Positions 1-5,455 of a DNA stretch of 5,698 nucleotides are shown here, in pieces; position 1 is the stretch's first letter; the number at the start of each line of letters is the position of its first letter. Both the position numbers and the translations under genes were made by a program. A model generated the notes under the pieces. It ran no database searches and was not told the DNA's origin. It was given only the letters and a program-made list of their open reading frames with translations. The stretch is from Planctomycetales bacterium (GTDB lineage Bacteria; Planctomycetota; Planctomycetia; Pirellulales; Thermoguttaceae), in contig SKZG01000204.1 in the NCBI GenBank assembly GCA_007127495.1, forward strand, positions 1 through 5,698, in the 5' to 3' direction.

Positions 1-270
1 GTGGTCAACCTCACTCCCCACTTGGCCTCGGGACGAGAGCCGCGTCGCGGGGGCACGATGGCCGGCGAAGGGGGCAGGGAATCCGACCTGGCCGAACGCA
101 ATACCGTGACCCTCCTGCGGTTCGATTTCGACGTCCAGTTCGTGTGGAAACCACTCACCCCGGCGGAACGCAAACAACGAAAGCTCCAGCAACAGAGCGA
201 ACAAGAAGAGCAGCAGATGAGTGAGGATGAAGGCTTCGGCGCCCCCATGGGCGGAGTGCCGCCGGCTTGA
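1..270 (+). CDS. C-terminal part of an uncharacterised protein (5' end outside window)
   Basis: The reading frame is open from the first base and stops at TGA 268-270, so this is the last 89 or so codons of a longer gene. The GTG at base 1 is only the window edge. Visible content: a Gly/Arg-rich linker (residues 10-27), then a probable final beta-strand with alternating hydrophobics (TVTLLRFDFDVQFVWKP, about residues 35-51). A highly charged Lys/Arg/Gln/Glu helix follows (about 55-76), then a short Gly/Pro/Met tail (GFGAPMGGVPPA). The strand followed by a charged low-complexity tail is the same style as the C-terminus of the next gene product. I infer that it belongs to the same gene cluster and perhaps the same envelope complex. 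The family is not recognised. That it is coding is fairly secure; its function is unknown. Confidence 0.7.
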   Translation: MVNLTPHLASGREPRRGGTMAGEGGRESDLAERNTVTLLRFDFDVQFVWKPLTPAERKQRKLQQQSEQEEQQMSEDEGFGAPMGGVPPA

Positions 271-320
271 ACACAATGATATAAGCGCCGGCATGAAGGG
301 GGCTTGCGGCAGGTAATCGT

Positions 321-346
321 GGCCGTCGCCTTGCATCGCGACGGCC
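321..346 (+). promoter_or_regulatory. Perfect 9-bp hairpin directly upstream of a Shine-Dalgarno sequence
   Basis: GGCCGTCGC (321-329) pairs perfectly with GCGACGGCC (338-346) around an 8-base loop, with a possible extra U-G pair outside (320/347). The stem ends two bases before the Shine-Dalgarno sequence of the 572-aa gene. No T-run follows, so it does not look like an intrinsic terminator. A role in translation initiation, mRNA processing or stability between the two cistrons is inferred. The 92-base gap (271-362) holds nothing else convincing. Confidence 0.5.
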
Positions 347-347
347 G

Positions 348-355
348 GGAAGGAG
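348..355 (+). promoter_or_regulatory. Ribosome binding site that sets the start of the 572-aa gene
   Basis: GGAAGGAG lies 7 bases before ATG 363. The frame is also open from TTG 357, but that codon is only one base from the Shine-Dalgarno core. The ATG is therefore the start. Confidence 0.8.
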
Positions 356-362
356 ATTGAAC

Positions 363-2081
363 ATGGACAAAGTCAAACTCGCGATCGAGCTACTCAAAAA
401 GCATCACTTCTGGGTGCTGTGCGGTGTCACCGTGCTCGTGGTCTTGTTGTGCTGGACCTGGGCAACGGCCGACCTTGCACGCCGTTTCGACCGGCGCGGC
501 AGCACCCTCGACGGGCATTTTGTGGCCGTCCGTCAGATTCCGGAAAACCCAGGACTCCGCAACGAAAGAAGTGTCGAGGCAACCCAAAATGAGCACCGCA
601 GACAGAAAGAGCAGGTGCTTGAATGCTGGCGGATACTGTACCGTCAGCAGAAAGAAAACAACCCGTTGCCCGACGTACTCGGACAAGACTTCCGGTTGCA
701 CTTCGAGTCGCTGAAGCCCGGCCAGGAAATGCACGCCCGGTTCCGGGAACGGTATTTGAACTTCATCGAACGGCATTATCCGACTTTGCTGCGGCTGGTC
801 GATATTCGCCGCCCGGCCGATGAGCCCCTCGATCAGTACACCGAGGAGCTTCGCGGCAGTCGCGGCGGTGAACGTCGTGGGCGGCCGGGCAGCTACGGGG
901 ACGATTCCGGACCCAGGCGGCCCGCACCGATTCGGCCGACGCGCCGGGACGAAACCGCCGAGGAACCCGAGCCATGGGTTGGGCTGGTCGAGTGGCCACA
1001 GCCGGAAATCTTCGATATCACCGCCGGCTGGCGGGAAACTCCCACCACGCAACAGGTACTTCTAGCACAGGAAGACCTTTGGGTTTATGAGGCGTTGTTG
1101 AGGATTATCGCGAACGTCAATACGGGGTCCGAGTCGCATGAGAAGGCCTGGATCCAGCGCATCAACGCGCTGGAGATCGGCCAGCCCGCCGCGCAAGCCT
1201 GGGTCGCGCGCCAGCAGCCGATATTCGCGGAACCCCGCCCCGAGGTGGAACAGATGGCCGCCGGGTCTATGGACTTCGAAGGAGCCGACGACATGTCGGC
1301 AATGGGCGCCCCGCCGGCGGGCATGGGCAGCGGCATGGGCATGGGCGGCGGCATGGGAATGGGCGGCGGTATGGGAATGGGTGGCGGCATGGGAGTGGGC
1401 CCGATGGAAAGGCCCGGCGAGTACGGCACGGGCGACATGAGCCGTGGCGATGCCGTCAGCCTGCTCGACGGCCGTTACGTCGATGAATACGGCATGCCCG
1501 TTTCCGCACAGCAGTTCGAAACCCGGCCACCCTACGCGGAATTCAAAATGATGATGGTGCATATGGATCTCCTGATGCACCAGCGACGGCTCCCCAAGCT
1601 GCTGACCGAATGCGCCAATTCGGCAATGCCGATCGAGGTCGTGCGGGTTCGGATCAATCCGGGGCAAGGCGGCCAGTCGGCACTGGGCGAGGCCGGCGGA
1701 CCGCGCGGTGGTTTGGGCGGCTCCAGGCCCACGCGCCCCGCGGCGGGCCGGCCGCCGGGACCGCGGATTCTCCGCGAAGGCGGCCGCTCTGAACGTGGCG
1801 ACGGCGAGCAGGAGCCGCGCCCCGTTTACGCCAATGTCGAAGTGTTTGGAATCATCTACATTTACAACCCGCCCGACCTGGCCAAACTCGGAACCGGTGC
1901 GGCCGCCAGCGAACGGCCCGGCGAGCCGGCGGCAGGGGAACCGAGTGAGCAGCCGCCGGTGCAAACGCCCGCGGCTCCCGACGCCGAAGAGCCGTTCTCG
2001 CCCGGTCAACCGGAGCCGGAGCAACCCGACGTTCCCGCAAACACGGCCCCCCAAGACCCCGACAACAACCCGCGCCCGTGA
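363..2081 (+). CDS. Uncharacterised 572-aa single-pass membrane protein, PilN/PilO-like topology
   Basis: The protein starts with a Lys-rich N-terminus (residues 1-15) and one hydrophobic helix (about 17-36, WVLCGVTVLVVLLCWTWA). A basic N-terminus before the helix suggests a cytoplasmic start with the rest outside the membrane. An Arg/Gly/Pro-rich linker lies around 160-200. A structured segment follows, with WVGLVEWPQP (205-214) and EDLWVYEALLRII (237-249). A Gly/Met repeat occupies 325-346. After it comes a helix-strand unit (about 394-433, with QRRLPKLLTECANS then IEVVRVRINP) and a strand VYANVEVFGIIYIYNPPD (488-505). The last 65 or so residues are Pro/Glu/Ala-rich and probably disordered. 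The helix-strand...strand pattern behind a single N-terminal membrane helix recalls the ferredoxin-like domains of PilN/PilO/GspM. However, the protein is far longer than those (about 200 aa), so this is only an inference. From memory, the EDLWVY and GIIYIYNPP patterns occur in uncharacterised planctomycete proteins. It overlaps long antisense frames that are GC-driven shadows. Confidence 0.85.
   Translation: MDKVKLAIELLKKHHFWVLCGVTVLVVLLCWTWATADLARRFDRRGSTLDGHFVAVRQIPENPGLRNERSVEATQNEHRRQKEQVLECWRILYRQQKENNPLPDVLGQDFRLHFESLKPGQEMHARFRERYLNFIERHYPTLLRLVDIRRPADEPLDQYTEELRGSRGGERRGRPGSYGDDSGPRRPAPIRPTRRDETAEEPEPWVGLVEWPQPEIFDITAGWRETPTTQQVLLAQEDLWVYEALLRIIANVNTGSESHEKAWIQRINALEIGQPAAQAWVARQQPIFAEPRPEVEQMAAGSMDFEGADDMSAMGAPPAGMGSGMGMGGGMGMGGGMGMGGGMGVGPMERPGEYGTGDMSRGDAVSLLDGRYVDEYGMPVSAQQFETRPPYAEFKMMMVHMDLLMHQRRLPKLLTECANSAMPIEVVRVRINPGQGGQSALGEAGGPRGGLGGSRPTRPAAGRPPGPRILREGGRSERGDGEQEPRPVYANVEVFGIIYIYNPPDLAKLGTGAAASERPGEPAAGEPSEQPPVQTPAAPDAEEPFSPGQPEPEQPDVPANTAPQDPDNNPRP
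1335..1400 (+). repeat. 18-bp coding tandem repeat (Met-Gly-Met-Gly-Gly-Gly), about 3.7 units
   Basis: Units start at 1335, 1353, 1371 and 1389 (the last is 12 bases). Each encodes MGMGGG, with third-position changes between GGC, GGA and GGT; the final unit reads MGVG. The repeat lies inside the 572-aa gene and keeps its frame. It encodes a flexible linker between two structured parts. Unit number probably varies between strains, because such repeats change by slippage. Confidence 0.9.
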
Positions 2082-2082
2082 A

Positions 2083-2087
2083 GAGGA
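2083..2087 (+). promoter_or_regulatory. Ribosome binding site of the 616-aa gene
   Basis: GAGGA lies 7 bases before ATG 2095, within the 13-base gap after the previous stop. It decides for ATG 2095. The frame is open for another 129 codons upstream, back to an ATG at 1708, but that stretch lies wholly inside the preceding gene. Confidence 0.7.
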
Positions 2088-2094
2088 CCTTGCC

Positions 2095-3945
2095 ATGAAA
2101 CTCCAATTGAGCTTCGACAAGAACTCCGCCAAGGAATTCCTTCTCGAGCACGTCGAGAAGCTCTTGTCCGCCGGCGTCATCGTGGCCTTTCTGGCCCTGG
2201 TTGCGGGCGCGTTTTCCGTGGAGCACTACGGGCGCGACCCCGGCGATTTGGAGCAGTCGGCAGATCGTGCGGCCGGGGCTATGGACCGTATTCCGGCTGT
2301 CTCGGACCGGCCGACCGTACCGTTTGCTGAGATGATTGTGAACTACCGGCTGCCGCGGGAGGACGACTATCGCCATTCCCATCCGTGGGATCAGCCCCTG
2401 GTAAACCCCATGGCCCCCCGCGACGAGCCCCCGGTGCTGCTCGTGCGCGAGTTGCGAGGCACGGCGGACCATGGCGCGTTCAACATGCGGTTTCCGCGGA
2501 CGGGCACGGCGGCAGGCGGCAGACGGCCGACCGGCCGAGATACGATGGAGAGCACCCGCGGGCAACGATGGGCCGTCGTTACGGGGCTGGTTCCCGCCCG
2601 GGAACAAAGAGAGGCGTTCGACGAGTTCTTCCGCGAGCGGATCAAACCCAACCCCGAGCCGGACGTGCCCGAGTACATCTACTATCGCGTGGAGCGAGCC
2701 GAGGTGGAGCCGTACGGCGGTCCTTCCGACCCGAACCAACTGAATTGGACGGCGCTGAACGTTCGGACAGCGCTAGCCCAGGTGGAAAACTGGAGCAGCA
2801 CGGCCCCGGAAGTGGTCGATGAGCGATTCCTGCATCCCCAGTTGGTGTTTCCCCTGGGGCCGAAGTTGACCAACGACACGCACGGAGAAGAACCAACAAG
2901 GTACGCCCGTGCAGCGCCGCCCAGCCCGTGGGGCGAAGAGGTCGCGCATCCTCCCACCATCCCGGTCATGCAGCATCGGCTGGGGGACGAAATGGAAGAG
3001 CCCGTGCCGGACGCCGATATCCGCGAGCGCCGGCCCGATGAACCCGATTTGGACATGCCCATGTACGGCGACGAGATGGGCTATCCCGGCGGCCGGCCGG
3101 GGGGGCGGCGCCCGGTCGAGCCCCGCTTCACCGACCGCGAGCACGGCCGGTTGCGCGGGGACGAGCTGGCGCAAGAGGAGCAGGAGCCGGATCACCTGCT
3201 CTTCCGCTTTTTCGACTATTCCGTCGAGGCCGGTAAATCGTACCGATACCGAGTCCGCCTTTTGCTGGCGAATCCGAACTACGGCATCGACGAGAAGTTT
3301 CTAGCCGACCCGGAACTCGCCAAGAGGCGCTGGATTGAGAAAGATCGATGGTCGGAACCAACGCCCGTCATTACTATTCCGCGCGACGCACACGTCCTGG
3401 CCGGCGGGGTCCATACCCGCCTTCGCGATACCGACGAACCCTCCGGGACTGTTGCCATCGTCAAATGGCTCGAAGAGACGGGCCGGGACGTGCATAAGGA
3501 CTTCCGCGTGGTTCGTGGACAACAACTCGACTACCCAGGCACGGTCGTCCATGATCGAAGCCTAGTCCGGAACGACGAAGCCGGAGATGAACGTCGACCG
3601 GTCGGTGGCGGGCTGCTCGGCCCGGCGGTTCGCGACGTCGCCACCGAAGAACCCGCGAAGGTCGACTTCGTGACCGGGATGCTTGCGCTGGATCTTGTGG
3701 GCGGCAACCGGCTCCCAGGCCGGGACCGGTCCCTGACGGAGCCCGGTAGGATTCTGGTGATGGGGCCCGACGGGGTCCTGCACGTGCTGTCGGAGGCACG
3801 CGACCAGAGAGAATACGAACGGCGCACGGTTCGCGAAGAACCTCCTGAGACGGACCCTGACATGCCCGAAATGTTTGACGACATGATGTTGCTGGAAGAC
3901 GAGCCGATGAGAGGTCGCCGGCCCGTGCCACCACGCCGCCCGTAG
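2095..3945 (+). CDS. Uncharacterised 616-aa single-pass membrane protein, partner of the preceding gene product
   Basis: The N-terminus (about residues 1-23, with KEFLLEHVEKLL) is followed by one hydrophobic helix (about 24-41, LSAGVIVAFLALVAGAFS). The remaining 575 or so residues are predicted to lie outside the cytoplasm. First structured part: WAVVTGLVPAREQREAF (159-175) and EYIYYRVERAEVEP (193-206). An acidic/Arg/Pro/Gly-rich linker (about 290-365) leads to a second part, FRFFDYSVEAGKSYRYRVRL (370-389), then NPNYG and RWSEPTP (418-424). The GKSYRYRVR pattern followed by WSEPTP resembles the late strands of a fibronectin type III-like beta-sandwich; this is inference. A third conserved-looking piece, LVGGNRLPGRD (about 534-544), is followed by EPGRILVMGPDG. 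The tail (about 580-605) is very acidic with Met, and the end is Arg/Pro-rich. It shares its topology with the upstream protein and is translationally close to it. Together they look like subunits of one envelope complex, possibly a type IV pilus or secretion-like base. No catalytic motif is seen. Confidence 0.85.
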   Translation: MKLQLSFDKNSAKEFLLEHVEKLLSAGVIVAFLALVAGAFSVEHYGRDPGDLEQSADRAAGAMDRIPAVSDRPTVPFAEMIVNYRLPREDDYRHSHPWDQPLVNPMAPRDEPPVLLVRELRGTADHGAFNMRFPRTGTAAGGRRPTGRDTMESTRGQRWAVVTGLVPAREQREAFDEFFRERIKPNPEPDVPEYIYYRVERAEVEPYGGPSDPNQLNWTALNVRTALAQVENWSSTAPEVVDERFLHPQLVFPLGPKLTNDTHGEEPTRYARAAPPSPWGEEVAHPPTIPVMQHRLGDEMEEPVPDADIRERRPDEPDLDMPMYGDEMGYPGGRPGGRRPVEPRFTDREHGRLRGDELAQEEQEPDHLLFRFFDYSVEAGKSYRYRVRLLLANPNYGIDEKFLADPELAKRRWIEKDRWSEPTPVITIPRDAHVLAGGVHTRLRDTDEPSGTVAIVKWLEETGRDVHKDFRVVRGQQLDYPGTVVHDRSLVRNDEAGDERRPVGGGLLGPAVRDVATEEPAKVDFVTGMLALDLVGGNRLPGRDRSLTEPGRILVMGPDGVLHVLSEARDQREYERRTVREEPPETDPDMPEMFDDMMLLEDEPMRGRRPVPPRRP

Positions 3946-3962
3946 CGAGCGAACCCCGCTCG
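3946..3962 (+). other. Small hairpin between the 616-aa and 221-aa genes
   Basis: CGAGCG (3946-3951) and CGCTCG (3957-3962) form a perfect 6-bp stem with the loop AACCC, starting right after the TAG stop codon (3943-3945). No T-run follows, so it would be a weak terminator at best. It occupies the space where a Shine-Dalgarno sequence for the next gene would be expected, and none is visible there. Confidence 0.35.
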
Positions 3963-3969
3963 ATAGCCC

Positions 3970-4635
3970 ATGCCCCAATACCAAGTCGCCTTGATTCTAA
4001 GTCCGCCCGGCTGGCAGCCTGCCGGCCTGGACGATGTTCCGCCACAACTTGGCGAGCCCGTCGATTTTTTGGAGACGGTGGACGACCTGTTTTGCGCGCT
4101 CGGCCAAGCCGCCCAATACAACGAGAAGGCCGACGGCGAGCACAGCCGGCGCTGGGCCGTCGTTTGCGACCCGGATGGTCCAAGCCGCATCTGGTCGCAC
4201 GCGCGGCTATGCACCCCGCTGCGCTACCAGGTGAACGTCATCTGGTGGCCGGAAGGCTGGGAGCCCACCGGACCGCTCGACGTGCCCAATTGCGTTTGGC
4301 GGGCGCGCGGCGACGAAACCGGCGAGTCGGTCAGCTATCCGAAAGCCGAGGCGACCGTCCAGGCGCTGAATCGCCAGTGCATCGATGCGCCGGAAACGAC
4401 CTGGCACGTCGTGGCTGCCGTGGAAAACGAACCGATTTCCAGGACCGTTTCGTACGACCCGACCGGAACCGAATCGACCGTGGAGGTGCGCCGCATGCAC
4501 GTCATCCGCCCCGATCGCGGTAGCACGGGCGATTGCTCTCACTGCCCCGCACACGATCTAAGCTGTGCGCGAGCGGAGTGGCAAAGCATGATGCAAACGG
4601 CCAGCACCCGGCTCACGCGCTCGCTGAAACCGTAA
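3970..4635 (+). CDS. Uncharacterised 221-aa protein with two tandem copies of one domain and a Cys-rich tail
   Basis: ATG 3970 is the first possible start, because an in-frame TAG lies at 3964-3966. No Shine-Dalgarno sequence is visible. Residues 4-73 and 86-158 are copies of one unit. Both open with YQV..I..P.GW.P.G..DVP, with 12 of the first 21 positions identical. Both continue with a helix containing AL (LFCALGQAAQ / VQALNRQC) and close with a Trp-containing strand (RWAVVCDPD / TWHVVAAVEN) ending in SR. A linker follows (159-185), then a compact C-SHC-PAHDLS-C motif (Cys189, Cys192, Cys199, with His191 and His195) that could bind a metal. The C-terminus is basic. There is no signal peptide or membrane segment, so it is probably cytoplasmic. 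I do not recognise the family. The gene lies 24 bases after the 616-aa gene on the same strand and may be co-transcribed; it converges with iscA. Confidence 0.8.
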   Translation: MPQYQVALILSPPGWQPAGLDDVPPQLGEPVDFLETVDDLFCALGQAAQYNEKADGEHSRRWAVVCDPDGPSRIWSHARLCTPLRYQVNVIWWPEGWEPTGPLDVPNCVWRARGDETGESVSYPKAEATVQALNRQCIDAPETTWHVVAAVENEPISRTVSYDPTGTESTVEVRRMHVIRPDRGSTGDCSHCPAHDLSCARAEWQSMMQTASTRLTRSLKP

Positions 4636-4637
4636 GC

Positions 4638-4734
4638 ATCGGCAAAGAAATGACTGTCCGATGTCCCCTCTCCCCCGGTGGGAGAGGGTAGGGTGAGGGG
4701 GAAGAAGATGCGACAGTTATTTCTTTGTCGATCC
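4638..4734 (+). mobile_element. MITE-like palindromic element, copy 1
   Basis: This copy aligns without gaps to 5341-5437, with 90 of 97 bases identical. Its ends are inverted repeats: ATCGGCAAAGAAATGACTG (4638-4656) and CAGTTATTTCTTTGTCGAT (4714-4732), with 2 mismatches in 19. The core has a perfect 9-bp hairpin, CCCTCTCCC (4666-4674) with GGGAGAGGG (4680-4688), followed by TAGGGTGAGGG. No transposase is encoded, so it would be a non-autonomous element or a large REP-like unit. The left end touches the stop codon of the 221-aa gene. From memory, the CCCTCTCCC...GGGAGAGGG core resembles a palindrome dispersed in many bacterial genomes. Confidence 0.75.
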
Positions 4735-4880
4735 GTAACCGTTCACAGGGGGACTGTCCCACTTTTCGCGGCAAAAAAAGCGGTTTTGCCTAATCGTCCA
4801 CCGTTTCCGCCGCGAAAATGGGACTGTCCCCTTCGCATATAGCGGAGAAAACTACTTGCGCCACCCCGTGAACGGTTACG
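4734..4880 (+). repeat. Nested inverted-repeat element abutting copy 1
   Basis: The outer arms CGTAACCGTTCAC (4734-4746) and GTGAACGGTTACG (4868-4880) are perfect 13-bp inverted repeats. Inside lie imperfect arms: 4747-4772 (GGGGGACTGTCCCA, then TTTTCGCGGC) and 4809-4833 (GCCGCGAAAA, then TGGGACTGTCCCC), which pair over about 25 positions with a few mismatches. A further 7-bp stem, GGCAAAA/TTTTGCC (4770-4776/4784-4790), lies in the centre. No protein is encoded. Its place between convergent genes suggests it could act as a bidirectional terminator or mRNA end structure. Its form suggests an inserted REP/MITE-type element. Confidence 0.65.
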
Positions 4881-4922
4881 TCGATCCTAAGTCCGCCCCA
4901 TGCCCGCACGCGCAACGGCCAC

Positions 4923-5255
4923 TCAGTGCCCACGGCAACCGGAGCATCCACCGGTGCGTGGCACATTCGGGTTGTCGATGGCGAATCCGCGGCCGGCCGG
5001 CCCATCCTGGAAATCGATGGTCGTGCCGTCGAGGTGTAGTGCCATCTTCTTATTCGCGACGACCGAAACGCCGTGCTGCTCGTATTTGGCATCGGTCTTG
5101 AAATCGTAATCGGTTTCAAAGCCCAGGCTGTATTGGAGTCCGGAACATCCGCCTCCCGTAACACACAGTCGGAGGAACGCATCGTCGCCCAGGTTCTGCT
5201 GTTCCATATACCGCTTGACTTCGCTGGCGGCTCTTTCTGTCAGTACAATCGACAT
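4923..5255 (-). CDS. iscA: IscA/HesB-family iron-sulfur cluster assembly protein
   Basis: This 110-aa A-type carrier would hold and pass Fe-S clusters to apo-proteins in the cytoplasm. The whole HesB-like domain is present: MSIVLTERAASEVKRYM (1-17), LRLCVTGGGCSGLQY (28-42) with the family's first ligand cysteine (Cys37), then LDGTTIDFQDGPAGRGF (75-91) and the DNPNV turn (94-98). The C-terminus reads GGCSGCRGH, giving Cys104 and Cys107 as CxxC, where typical family members have CGC (CxC). Length matches the family (about 105-120 aa). ATG 5255 is chosen because the family N-terminus starts there and GGGAG (5267-5271) lies 11 bases upstream. An in-frame ATG at 5273 would add six residues and has no Shine-Dalgarno sequence. 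No other isc or suf gene is in the window. iscA, erpA and sufA cannot be told apart here, so the symbol is a family label. A promoter candidate lies at 5456-5484. Confidence 0.93.
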   Translation of the reverse strand: MSIVLTERAASEVKRYMEQQNLGDDAFLRLCVTGGGCSGLQYSLGFETDYDFKTDAKYEQHGVSVVANKKMALHLDGTTIDFQDGPAGRGFAIDNPNVPRTGGCSGCRGH

Positions 5256-5266
5256 GAGTCCATGAT

Positions 5267-5271
5267 CTCCC
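5267..5271 (-). promoter_or_regulatory. Ribosome binding site of iscA
   Basis: On the minus strand GGGAG lies 11 bases before ATG 5255, slightly long but usable. It overlaps the alternative ATG at 5273 and therefore argues against that start. Confidence 0.5.
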
Positions 5272-5296
5272 ATCGGGGCTGGTGTCGCTCTTGGAA

Positions 5297-5314
5297 AACA
5301 ACGTATCGGTTGTT
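5297..5314. promoter_or_regulatory. Dyad AACAAC-N6-GTTGTT upstream of iscA
   Basis: AACAAC (5297-5302) and GTTGTT (5309-5314) are perfect inverted 6-bp arms with the spacer GTATCG. The dyad lies about 42 bases upstream of the iscA start, between it and element copy 2. It could be an operator or a short leader stem. Arms this short can occur by chance. Confidence 0.25.
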
Positions 5315-5338
5315 GCTATGGAAACCTAAATACGGTTA

Positions 5339-5437
5339 GGATCGGCAAAGAAATGACTGTTCGATGTCCCCTCTCCCCCGGTGGGAGAGGGTAGGGTGAG
5401 TGGGAAGAAAGAGCGGCAGTTATTTCTTTGCCGATCC
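5339..5437 (+). mobile_element. MITE-like palindromic element, copy 2, in the iscA upstream region
   Basis: The terminal inverted repeats at 5339-5359 and 5417-5437 match at 20 of 21 positions (core GATCGGCAAAGAAAT). With a one-base gap they extend outward through GTTAGG on the left and CCTAAC on the right. The core hairpin is CCCTCTCCC (5369-5377) with GGGAGAGGG (5383-5391). The element has the same orientation as copy 1 and differs at 7 of 97 positions. Differences cluster just before the right terminal repeat; the termini and core are the best conserved parts. Any leader transcript entering iscA from upstream would carry this structure. Confidence 0.78.
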
Positions 5438-5455
5438 CTAACGGTTACCACGAGA

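Noticed and set aside
1..48. VNLTPHLASGREPRR at the window start, similar to the PilN opening motif (INLLPWR)
   Set aside because: The frame is open at the window edge, and only about 85 residues remain to the stop, without any membrane helix. A true PilN start would be followed by one.
278..285. TATAAG-like -10 in the gap before the 572-aa gene
   Set aside because: No -35-like sequence lies at 16-18 bases upstream (the bases there are GC-rich with no TTG), so an internal promoter is not supported.
1708..2094. Upstream extension of the 616-aa frame
   Set aside because: It overlaps the preceding gene by over 370 bases and translates to Arg/Pro/Thr-rich shadow sequence. ATG 2095 has a ribosome binding site and leads straight into the membrane-anchor N-terminus.
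1062..2180. Long minus-strand reading frame (372 codons) opposite the 572-aa gene
   Set aside because: It is antisense to a gene with a good ribosome binding site and coherent protein features. Its translation is Arg/Ala/His-rich with AHAAAHAH-type runs read from the reverse of the Gly/Met repeat, typical of a GC-driven shadow.
3461..4214. Minus-strand frames of 227-240 codons opposite the end of the 616-aa gene and the start of the 221-aa gene
   Set aside because: They span two well-supported plus-strand genes, have arginine/serine/proline-rich translations and no recognisable motif.
4666..4688. Core hairpin of the element as an intrinsic terminator of the 221-aa gene
   Set aside because: The stem is strong, but it is followed by TAGGGTGAGGG rather than a T-run. 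It is better explained as part of a repeated element, though it may still affect transcript ends.
3996..4898. Shared CTAAGTCCGCCC in the 221-aa gene and near the iscA end
   Set aside because: It is a single 12-base match without matching flanks or arms, one copy being coding. Chance is a sufficient explanation.
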